Shown: piece after piece, positions 1-9,600 of the stretch
Layout of the letters: each line of letters opens with the position of its first letter
Position numbering within the stretch: position 1 is the stretch's first letter
From: a virus
Length of the DNA: 29,742 nt
IMG/VR virus record: IMGVR_UViG_3300020283_000018
Coordinates: 1 to 29,742 of that record
Reading direction: 5' to 3' (one strand)
Notes under the pieces: generated by a model
What the model saw: the letters and a program-made list of their open reading frames with translations, nothing else
The model's database searches: none
Told to the model about the DNA's origin: nothing
Translations under genes and position numbers: made by a program

Positions 1-1
1 T

Positions 2-3000
2 GTACAATTTTTAGAATTAACAGTGTTTGGTAATAAATCTGAATTAGAATTACTATGTTTAGAATATGATTTATCTGATCCAGAATATAAAAGAAGGATT
101 TATCTAACGAATGCTGATGCTGCAGCAGATACTAATGAGTTTGGATTTATTGTAGATTATTCTGATATTATTACTCCTATTATTGGAAAAACAAAACCAA
201 GTAATATATTCCTACAGCAAAGAGGATCTGGATTTAATTCAGATTCGGATATTGTTTTATCCAAAGGTCGTTTAGAAGCAGGAACATCTGCTTACAATAC
301 CACATTTGGTTATTCATATTTTGATCCACAGTTCTTCACTAAGATTATACTAGAAAGTATTCCTGCAGGTGCTAATGCATTTGATGAAGGTAAATACGTA
401 TTTGGTCTTGGTAGTAATGCGTATGGAGTTGTAGAAGGATCATCTGCTGGTGTTTATAGTACAGGAAGAATTCTTTTTGTTAAAACTCTATCTGGTAAGT
501 TCTTATCTGGTGAGACAATTAGAGATGAAGATGGTAATACTGTAAAAATTGCAAAAGACAATACAATTTCACACTTTGTTGTGCAAAACAGAGGTTTAGG
601 ATACGCTGATGGTTGTACTCTATTAATAAATGGTCTTGAATTTGATGCATCAAAAATTTCTATAGGTAAAACTATTGCAGGTAACATTTATAATGCAATT
701 ATTATTAATAGAAAAGCAGTCAATGTTGAATACGCTCAACCTCCTGCTATAACTGTAAAGAATCCAGACGGTGCATCTGTTCCTAGTTCAGCAGCTGCTG
801 TAGTGCCAGTTCTAGTCAGAAACTCTGTTACAACTTATACTCCACAAAATGTAAAATCTATTGGTTGTGAGTATGGTTCTGGAAACTCCAATACTTTTTC
901 TGCTGATGTTGTTGTAGATAGTCAAAGTTTTTCTGAGATTAAGGCAGTTACCAACTACACATTCTTCGGTTCAAAGGGATCTAACTTTATTGAATCTACT
1001 AGTTTTAGTGCTGATGCTTCTGTATTACTACAGCAAGGAGATCTTGTACAATTCTCTGATGATAGTAATAATTTAGTTCGTGCCATTGTACAATTTGCAA
1101 CTAAACAAGAAGGAGCTTCTAAATCTAGAGTTTATCTAGATACAGTTTTACCTGGCGATGTTACAAATACAAGTATTGTACGTCTACGTCCAAAAGTAAG
1201 CAATACTAACTCTGGTACATTATTATTTCCAACTGGTAGTAAACAAGTATCACAAATTTCTGTTGGTGGAGATGATACTAAAATAAAGTATTATTTCCGT
1301 AGAGATTTTGTAACTACTGCATCTTCTGGTGGTGGTACAATTACATTTGCTGCTCAGTTACCATTTGGAACACAAAGATTTTCTGCATTTAGTGAAAGTA
1401 ATTTTATTATTACTGTGCTAGATCCTGGTGATGCACCTGATATTGTAAAAGGTGATATTCTTTATGTTTCAGATGATTCAGTAGAAATTACATCTGCTAC
1501 CGATACTGCTAGTGGTCTTACATCTGGTAGTATTAGTTTACAGTTACCATCAACTTACTTTGGAACTATTCCTTCTAATGGAACATTCCCTAAACTAAAA
1601 CTTACTGCAACTCTAGAAGTAACTAACGCAAAACCAAGACTTAAGACCGCTGTTAGAAACAAGAGAGTTGTTATTGCTTCTGCTGGTGATCGCATCGTTC
1701 CATTTAGAGGACAAGATTACGATAATGAAGTTGTAGAAACTCTATCATATTCTGATGCGTTTAAATTAAGATATGTTTACGAAGGAACTTCTTCTCAAGC
1801 ACCTGACGTAGATTCTGCTGGTAATTTAATTTCTGGAACTGATGTTACTGGTAGATATTCATTTGATAACGGTCAGAGAGATACATTATATGATGTTTCT
1901 CGTATTGTTCTAAAACCAGGATTTGAACCTGCAGTTGGTCAACTACTTATTGCATTTGATTATTTTGAACAATCTCAAGGTGACTTTGTTACTATTGACA
2001 GTTATCTACATGAGGCAGGTGTTCCAGAAGATGAAATTCCATCTTTCAATTCATCAGTTCATGGAAATTTAGAACTTAAGAATGTAATTGATTTCAGACC
2101 TAAGGTAGATAGTAATGCTATTATACCAGGTTTCCTTAATATTGCGTCTCTAGAGACTACTACTGGATCTTTTGCTGGTGCTGGTGCCATAGTTTCTAGC
2201 ACACCAGCTCCTGATTCAAATTTAGAATATACATTTTCCTTCAGTCAGATTCAATACTTAGATCGTATTGATGGTATTTTCTTAGACAAGAAGGGACAGT
2301 TTATTGTTAAAGAAGGTAATTCATCTCTTAACCCATCTAAACCAGATCCTATTGATGATGCTGTACCTCTTTTCTATGCATATATTCCTGCATTTACGAA
2401 GACAACTAAAGATGTAAGAATTACTCCTGTTGATAACCGCCGTTACACAATGCGTGATATCGGTAAGTTAGAGAAGCGTATTGAAAGACTTGAGTACTAT
2501 ACTACTCTTAGTATCCTAGAACAACAAGCTCTTAACATGCAAGTTAAGGATGAGATTGGTCTAGACAGATTTAAGTCTGGTTTCTTTGTTGATAACTTTG
2601 AAGCACACAAGGTTGGTAATCTTTCTTCTCTTGATTACAGATGTGCAGTGGACAGTCAGCAAAGTGTCCTACGTCCTCAAGCAAAAGAAGATTCTGTAAA
2701 TCTGGAAGAAGTTAATAATAGAGAAGATCAAAGAGCAGTTTCTGGATATCAAAAATCAGGAGATATGGTAACACTACCATATTCACCATTAAATTTACTT
2801 GGTAATGATTTTGCATCTAAGACTTTGAATCCAAATCCATTTGTTGTATTACAATATGTTGGTGATGGAGAAATATCTCCATCTATTGATCATTGGTATG
2901 ATCAATCTGAAGAACCATTAGTAGTAGATACTAATACAGATCTATTCAACATATTCCTTGCAAAAGAAAATGTAAAGGAAAGTTTTTCAAGTTTGTTTAA

Positions 3001-6000
3001 TTCTTTTGTAGTTAACTGGGTTGGAACATCTACATCTTTCACTGCAATTAATTCTTTAGGTCAAGTTAATACACAACAAGCTGTAACTTCTGTTGCTAGT
3101 GCATCTGTAGCAAGTTCTTCCAATATTAGTCCTCAAAATAATGAGGTAGGAAAAGGAATTCAAACTAAGAGTGTTGGAGAGAGTTTAGTTTCAACTTCTT
3201 TAGCTTTCTTTGCTAGAAGTATTCCTATAAAATATGTGATCAAGAGAATGAAACCTAACACAAAGATGTATGTTTTCTTAGAAGGAAGAAATATTGGTCG
3301 TTGGGTAAATCCTGATCTAAGATTTACTGGTATTGCTGGAAACTCATTATCAGCATTTAATGGTGAAATAACCACTGATGAGTATGGTAATGCTAGTGGA
3401 CTAATTGTTGTTCCTGCTGGTCTACCACCATCTGAAAATGCAACTTGGACTGGTGATGTAGATACTTTACCATATGACACTTCTGCTGAAGAAATATCAA
3501 TTACTTCTGGTATATTGACATTTAGATTTACATCTAGCGCAACTAACCAACCAAAAGAGGAAGTTGATAGTTATACAGAAGTTAAGTACTATGCTACTGG
3601 TCTTCTTCCAGAAAATCCATCAAGTATTGTATCTACAAAACCATCTTACTTTAAATCTAATGAAGGTATTCAATTAATTGAAAGTAATACTGATAATCCT
3701 ATAAGACCTAATCCTCTTGCACAAACATTTAAAGTGGAAAATCTAGATGGTGGTTGTTTTGTAACTGGTGTTGATCTTTTCTTTAGTAAGAAGAGTACTA
3801 ATATCCCAGTCAAAGCTTACATCTCTAATGTTGATGCAGAAAAACCTGCTAAGAATATTGTGCCTGGTTCTGAAAAAACTCTTTCTCCAAATACATTTCT
3901 TAGGTGTTTCGCTAGTGGAAATGTATCAGTTCTCAAAGGAGAAAATGTAACTGGTGCATCTTCTTCTGCTTCAGGTCCTATTCTTAAAATTTTTGATAAG
4001 AACAATGTAGAATTAGTAGCTACTGCATCTGGTAGATATAGTCTAACTAACGAACAAGTATACACCATTGTTCTTAGTAACCACAATGGTAAATCTTTTG
4101 TACAAAATGAAGATTTAATTATTCCATCTGTTACAGAAGCAAACGCATTAAACAATACTGATCTTGTTCTTTCTATCGCAAAAAATAGTGGTAAGGTTTC
4201 TAAGATGAGAATTACTAACACTGGTCAAAATTATGACAGTGCGATTCTTACTATTGAAAGTCCACAATTACCTGGTGGATCTACTGCTACAGCGAGCATA
4301 GAAGTTTCTAATGGTAAAATATACAATGCTGAGATATCACTCAGTGGATTTGGATATACAGAGGCACCATCAGTTGTTGTGAAAGGCGTCGGAAATGGTG
4401 CTGGAGGGTGTGAAATACAAACCTTTATAGAAATAGATACACCAGCAGTTAGAATGGGTGTAGCGGTTGATGCAGGAGAGGTAACAAACTCTACAACACC
4501 TACACATTTTGCATTTGATTATCCTGTTTATTTACAGAATGATACTGAATATGCACTGGTGGTAGAGACTGATTCTACTGATTATGAACTTTGGGTTTCC
4601 AAACTTGGTGAAACTGATATCGCCACAAGTACGGTTATCACAACTCAACCATCATTAGGTTCGGTTTACCGATCACAAAATACTGAGAGTTGGACAGAAG
4701 ATATATTTGAAGATCTTAAGTTTACTCTTTACAGAGCAGAGTTTGATACAACAAGACCTGCAGAACTTCTTCTTAAGAATACTAATCTTGGTTATGAACT
4801 CTTAGATGCAAATCCAATTGAAACAAATGCAAGCTCCAATTCTGCTAGTACATCTGTACTATTCAAGAATAATAACTCTGTTATTAAAGTAAATCATAGA
4901 GATCATGGTTTTGAAGATAGTGGTAAGTCATATGTCTTCTATAGAACTGCTGTTGAAACTGGAGGTATTACTGCTTCCACTATTAATAGTAATCTATTTA
5001 AAGTAACTAATTCTGGTATTGATTCTTACAATATTCTTTCACCATCTCAAGCTGCAGGAAACTCTCTTGGTGGTGGAACTTCTGTGTATGCCAGTCATAA
5101 CAGAAAATTTGAAACTTTATATCCTCAAATTCATTATCTAACATTTACAGGTACAACACTAGATGTTTCTGTAAAAACTACAAATGTAGTTCCTGTAGAT
5201 TCTTCTACAACAAATTATGTTTCATATTCACAAGCAGAATATGAAAGAACTTTCTTAAATGAACCACACTACTTTACAAACCAGAAGATGATTGCTTCTG
5301 AGATTAATGAAACATTAAACAATTTACAAAGATCTCTAACTTACAAGATGCAATTATCTTCTACATCTAGTAATCTTTCTCCAATCATTGATCTTTCCAG
5401 TGCTTCTGTTAAGACAGTAAGTAATAGAATTGAAAATGCAAAAGGAGAGGAGAATAGATTTGGTAGAAGAGATCAGATAGTTGAGTTCTTCCCAGTATAT
5501 CAGTTCCAACTTGCTGGTAATGGTGGAACACAAATACAAGCTGATCAAACAATTGAAGGACAAACTTCTAAAACAACTGGAACTATTGCAAGAGTTAATG
5601 GTAATGTTGTTTATGTAAGAGTTAAAACAAGTCAATTCTTCCAGAAAGGAGAAACTGTTTCCTTAGGTAATCAATCTTCATTAACAAGTGTTAGCGTTGA
5701 CTCTAATCCATCACAGGTTCTTGCATCTATAGATGATGGTGCTACTATTGTAGCTAGAAATCCATCTGTAATTCTTGAGACATATGACAATATTATTACT
5801 GGTAAAGCAGTTATCTGGAATTCTCAAACTCAGGAACTAACTGCTAGAGTTGATGTAAATCCAATCAATGATAATTACACTGATAAAATTATTGATAATG
5901 TATTGTACAATAGAAATGCTGTTGTTGGTGATCAAATTGCAGATATTTTCCGTGTAGGAGACTTTATTAAATATCCTAATCAACCAGATGAAGAAGCAAA

Positions 6001-6457
6001 TTATTTAGAAGTAGGTAAAATTACTTATACTAACGGTGTTGATTTTGTTGCTGAGGACACTTCTAAAAATGGTTCAGCAGTAGCTAAGTATGTAACTAAA
6101 GAGGTTGTTATTAGCAGTCCAGCAACTGCTATTGATGTGCATCTAATGGCGAATGTAAAAGATATTTCTAATATTCAAGTTCTTTACAAATTTAAGAAAG
6201 CTTCCAGTCAAGAAAATTTTGAGGATATTGATTGGGTATTGTTTAATGGTAATGGACAACCTGATACTTTGGAATTAGCAACTACAGAAAACACAATTTC
6301 AAGTGTTGTTGAAAAACAATCTTCTTATCAAGATTTAAAATATAGTGTATCTGATATAGAAGAATTTTCATCATTTGCTATCAAAGTTGTAATGCTTGGT
6401 GTTGATCCTGCATTTGCTCCTAAGATTCAAGACATTCGTTCTGTCGCAGCATTCTAA
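2..6457 (+). CDS. Giant baseplate/tail structural protein, DUF4815-like (5' partial)
   Basis: The reading frame is open to the left edge, so the true start lies outside the window; the GTG at 23 is internal. About 2150 residues are visible. A central region resembles the DUF4815 family of phage structural proteins: a segment with GQRDTLYDVSRI near residue 625, DFRPKVD near 700, and the charged helix YTMRDIGKLEKRIERLEYY near 815-833, followed by FKSGFFVDNF. A later part (about 1230-1600) contains TFKVENLDGGCFVTGVDLFF and a section ending in YALVVETDSTDYELWVSKLG, typical of large marine myovirus virion proteins. Small beta modules occur at both ends (about 163-187 and 1847-1887), and GxGY-type repeats near 200, 1410 and 1450. 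No signal peptide or membrane segment is evident. The role as a baseplate wedge or tail protein, perhaps replacing T4 gp7/gp10, is inferred from family and context. Confidence 0.75.
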   Translation, partial: VQFLELTVFGNKSELELLCLEYDLSDPEYKRRIYLTNADAAADTNEFGFIVDYSDIITPIIGKTKPSNIFLQQRGSGFNSDSDIVLSKGRLEAGTSAYNTTFGYSYFDPQFFTKIILESIPAGANAFDEGKYVFGLGSNAYGVVEGSSAGVYSTGRILFVKTLSGKFLSGETIRDEDGNTVKIAKDNTISHFVVQNRGLGYADGCTLLINGLEFDASKISIGKTIAGNIYNAIIINRKAVNVEYAQPPAITVKNPDGASVPSSAAAVVPVLVRNSVTTYTPQNVKSIGCEYGSGNSNTFSADVVVDSQSFSEIKAVTNYTFFGSKGSNFIESTSFSADASVLLQQGDLVQFSDDSNNLVRAIVQFATKQEGASKSRVYLDTVLPGDVTNTSIVRLRPKVSNTNSGTLLFPTGSKQVSQISVGGDDTKIKYYFRRDFVTTASSGGGTITFAAQLPFGTQRFSAFSESNFIITVLDPGDAPDIVKGDILYVSDDSVEITSATDTASGLTSGSISLQLPSTYFGTIPSNGTFPKLKLTATLEVTNAKPRLKTAVRNKRVVIASAGDRIVPFRGQDYDNEVVETLSYSDAFKLRYVYEGTSSQAPDVDSAGNLISGTDVTGRYSFDNGQRDTLYDVSRIVLKPGFEPAVGQLLIAFDYFEQSQGDFVTIDSYLHEAGVPEDEIPSFNSSVHGNLELKNVIDFRPKVDSNAIIPGFLNIASLETTTGSFAGAGAIVSSTPAPDSNLEYTFSFSQIQYLDRIDGIFLDKKGQFIVKEGNSSLNPSKPDPIDDAVPLFYAYIPAFTKTTKDVRITPVDNRRYTMRDIGKLEKRIERLEYYTTLSILEQQALNMQVKDEIGLDRFKSGFFVDNFEAHKVGNLSSLDYRCAVDSQQSVLRPQAKEDSVNLEEVNNREDQRAVSGYQKSGDMVTLPYSPLNLLGNDFASKTLNPNPFVVLQYVGDGEISPSIDHWYDQSEEPLVVDTNTDLFNIFLAKENVKESFSSLFNSFVVNWVGTSTSFTAINSLGQVNTQQAVTSVASASVASSSNISPQNNEVGKGIQTKSVGESLVSTSLAFFARSIPIKYVIKRMKPNTKMYVFLEGRNIGRWVNPDLRFTGIAGNSLSAFNGEITTDEYGNASGLIVVPAGLPPSENATWTGDVDTLPYDTSAEEISITSGILTFRFTSSATNQPKEEVDSYTEVKYYATGLLPENPSSIVSTKPSYFKSNEGIQLIESNTDNPIRPNPLAQTFKVENLDGGCFVTGVDLFFSKKSTNIPVKAYISNVDAEKPAKNIVPGSEKTLSPNTFLRCFASGNVSVLKGENVTGASSSASGPILKIFDKNNVELVATASGRYSLTNEQVYTIVLSNHNGKSFVQNEDLIIPSVTEANALNNTDLVLSIAKNSGKVSKMRITNTGQNYDSAILTIESPQLPGGSTATASIEVSNGKIYNAEISLSGFGYTEAPSVVVKGVGNGAGGCEIQTFIEIDTPAVRMGVAVDAGEVTNSTTPTHFAFDYPVYLQNDTEYALVVETDSTDYELWVSKLGETDIATSTVITTQPSLGSVYRSQNTESWTEDIFEDLKFTLYRAEFDTTRPAELLLKNTNLGYELLDANPIETNASSNSASTSVLFKNNNSVIKVNHRDHGFEDSGKSYVFYRTAVETGGITASTINSNLFKVTNSGIDSYNILSPSQAAGNSLGGGTSVYASHNRKFETLYPQIHYLTFTGTTLDVSVKTTNVVPVDSSTTNYVSYSQAEYERTFLNEPHYFTNQKMIASEINETLNNLQRSLTYKMQLSSTSSNLSPIIDLSSASVKTVSNRIENAKGEENRFGRRDQIVEFFPVYQFQLAGNGGTQIQADQTIEGQTSKTTGTIARVNGNVVYVRVKTSQFFQKGETVSLGNQSSLTSVSVDSNPSQVLASIDDGATIVARNPSVILETYDNIITGKAVIWNSQTQELTARVDVNPINDNYTDKIIDNVLYNRNAVVGDQIADIFRVGDFIKYPNQPDEEANYLEVGKITYTNGVDFVAEDTSKNGSAVAKYVTKEVVISSPATAIDVHLMANVKDISNIQVLYKFKKASSQENFEDIDWVLFNGNGQPDTLELATTENTISSVVEKQSSYQDLKYSVSDIEEFSSFAIKVVMLGVDPAFAPKIQDIRSVAAF

Positions 6458-6466
6458 TCTCCGCGT

Positions 6467-6682
6467 ATGGACTATATTAAAGTTGAGGGACATGATGGTC
6501 TTGTAAGAGACAAAAACACTGGTGCCATAATAAATTTGGATGATTCTGCCATAGTTGCAAGACGTAAGTCAAAACAGTTGAGTTCCGCGTTGGATGACAT
6601 AAATACATTGAAGAATGAAGTTTCTGAGCTCAAATTTTTACTTAGAGAGTTAACAAAAAATGCCAGCAATTCAAGTAGCTAA
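6467..6682 (+). CDS. Small conserved coiled-coil phage protein
   Basis: A 71-residue protein. The N-terminus carries DGLVRDKNTGAIINLDDSA, a signature I recognise from small proteins in T4-like cyanophage structural modules. The C-terminal half (about residues 35-63) is a predicted coiled coil with heptad-spaced Leu/Val (LDDINTLKNEVSELKFLLREL). It begins nine bases after the preceding stop, and its last 23 bases overlap the start of the giant fibre gene, suggesting translational coupling. The function is unknown; a small structural adaptor or fibre-assembly helper is an inference from position only. Confidence 0.75.
   Translation: MDYIKVEGHDGLVRDKNTGAIINLDDSAIVARRKSKQLSSALDDINTLKNEVSELKFLLRELTKNASNSSS
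6598..6605 (+). promoter_or_regulatory. Possible late-promoter motif CATAAATA
   Basis: CATAAATA matches the T4-like late promoter form NATAAATA and lies 54 bases before the ATG at 6660, inside the coding region of the small upstream gene. In AT-rich DNA a chance match is easily possible, and the distance is longer than for the intergenic motifs in this window. Confidence 0.25.
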
Positions 6683-9600
6683 AACTGATACCTTTGAACG
6701 TCAGAGGCAGAAGATAAATGATATTGGAACACAGATTTTTAATATTTCCGCTGGTGGTAGTGATCTATCTACTGGATTATTAAAAATTGGAGATGGAACA
6801 AGACTTGCACCATCCTTAGCTTTTAGTAATGACGTTCAAGTTGGTGTATACAGACCAGCGAATGGTGTATTTGGAATTGTAAGTAACGCAAAAAATATTT
6901 TTGATTTTTCAAATAACGATGTTTTTTCTTATCGTGATTTAGTTTTTAGAAAAAAAGTTTTAGCAAATACTAACCTTTCTCTTGCTAGTTCTGGATCTTC
7001 ATATGATCCTGGATCATATACTGGAGTTTCTGTTCTTGGTGGATCTGGTGATTTAGGAACTCTTGATATTGTTGTTACAGAATTTGTTGGAACTATTACA
7101 AACGCTGGACAAAATTATAATCCAGGATCATTCTCAAATATTTCTTTAGGTGGAGGAAATGGTTCAGGAGCTACCGTAAATTTTGTAGTTGATCCTATTA
7201 ATGGTACAATTACAAATGCTGGATCTTTATATGCACCTGGTCTATACTTAGGAGTTCCACTTCAAAACGGATCTGGTAGTTCGGCAACAGCAGATATTAC
7301 GATTACTGGTTCTGCAACTATAACAGGTTCTGTAGGAAACGCTGGATCTGCATATACGGATGGTACTTATAGTAATATTAAACTTAGAAACGTACCTGCT
7401 AATAATTACGTAGTTACTAGTGTAGCAAATCCAGGAACTCCTCCTCCAAATAATGTGTATCAAATTAATGGTATTACACAGCAAGCATTATCACTAACAA
7501 AAGGAAATACATATACATTTGATATTTCAAGTGCAACTCTAAGTTCTCACCCATTTGAACTTGCAGATAGTAACGGAGTTGCTTTAGACTTTCAATATTA
7601 TATTGTCAACAAGGTTGGTTCTGAAGGAACTGCTGGTTCCTTTGTTGAATTAACTATTTTACCAGGAGCAGCAACAGAAACAATTCAATATTATTGTGCT
7701 AATCACACTGGCATGGGTGCAAACATGACAGTAAGTGCTGGATCTGCTGGAAATTATGGTTCTGGTGCTCAGTGTAGTTTTGAAGTTACAAGTGGATCTG
7801 TAACTAATTTTTCAATTACTACACAAGGTAGTAATTATAAAGCAGGAGACACTGTATCCATTGCTGCATTTGATATTGGTGGAACTGGATCTGGATTTTT
7901 ATATAACATCCAATCAATTGCATACACTGGAACTGTAACTAATGTAAATATAGTTTCATCAGGTCAAGACTATGCATTAGGTGATGTTTTAACAGCTAAT
8001 GATTCTGATTTAGGTGGAGGAGGTGGATCTGGATTTCTGTATACTGTTGAAACTAGTCCTGGTGTTGTAAAGAACTTAGATTTTACATCAAAAGGATCTG
8101 GATATCAACCTAATGATATACTAACACTCCCAACAGGTGTTACTGGAGTTACTGGTGATTTTAAAATAGATTTGTCTGGAGTAGCAGCAACTTTAACTTC
8201 TGGATCATTAAATGTAACTGTTGCTTCAACTACAGGAATTTATGCTGGAATGACTGTTACTGCTGCATCAGGTTCCACTGGAGATGTTGCTCCACAAACT
8301 ACTGTAGCTACAGTTGTTAACGCAACAACATTTACATTATCACAAAATGCAACAGCAAGTGGTGCAGCAAACTTAAATTTTGCAGCTGCTGGTTCACAAC
8401 AAGAAGTTGTTGTTTCTTCTATAAGTGGTATTAATCCTGGAGATATTGTTACAGTTACATCAGGGTCTGGTACATTACCTGCTAATACAACTGTTAGCAA
8501 CATTAATCAATTAAACACATCTATTTCCTTAAGTAATACTCCCACTGCTGGAGGTCCTGTTACACTAAGTTTTGTTCCTGGTTTTGGATCAGGAACTACT
8601 CCATTTGCATATCAAATTTCAGCATTAGGAGCTGTTGAATCTTTCCTTGTTAATAACGCAGGAAACGGATATAACCAAGGGGATATTATTTCTGTCTCTC
8701 CTAATGATTTAATTCAACCAATTACATATGCAGTAAAAGCTCCAGAAATTCAAACGTTTACATTTACTACAACAGTAGCATCTAGTTTTTTAAATGTTGG
8801 AGATTTTATAGATTATGATGATGGAACTTTTGTTACCAGTTCTGAAATTATATCTAAAACAGTTTCTGGAAGTAATATTGCTACGATTACAGTTATTGGA
8901 AATGCTTTATCATCAACAAACGTTGTTGTAAAACAAGGCACTACAAGTCCACAGTTAACAATTGATACCATAGAAACTGGTTTCAAATTTTTAATTGATA
9001 CAGGAAGTGGATTTGAAATAACTCCAAATTTAACTTTATATGTTGGAAGCACATATGCGTTTGATTTAAGTGATGCTTCAAATTCTAGTCATACTTTTGC
9101 ATTATCTCAATTTAGAGATGGTATACATGCACCAAGTAAAGTTGAAAATGTTTCTACTACATTTGCTACAGGATCTAAAGTAATTACAGTTTCTTCAACT
9201 ACTGGCATTTTAGCTGGTATGGAAATTGAGAAAGTATCTGGAGATGGTGAGTTTTTACCAGGAACAATTGTTGAAAGTGTAGATAATGCAACTCAAATTA
9301 CTTTATCACAAAATCCAACAACTGCTGGAGCAATTATTCTTAATTTTAAAGGGACTGAATATACAGACGGTGTAACAAGATCTGGAAGTTCCTTAACTGT
9401 TAAAGTAACATCAACAACACCCACACCGTTATACTATTTCTGTAGTAGATCAGGTACTACTCACGAAAATATGGGTGGTAGTGACAATTCAGAAGCTACT
9501 ATAACTATAGATCCAAATAACCCAAAAACTTTCGGATCAGGTTTTCAGGTTTCTGTTGATCAATCTTCTTCAACTGATTCTGTATCCATAGACATTATTG

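Noticed and set aside
23-25. GTG at 23 as the start of the first gene
   Set aside because: The frame is open upstream to base 2 with plausible protein sequence (VQFLELT), and proteins of this type are larger, so the gene is cut by the window edge.
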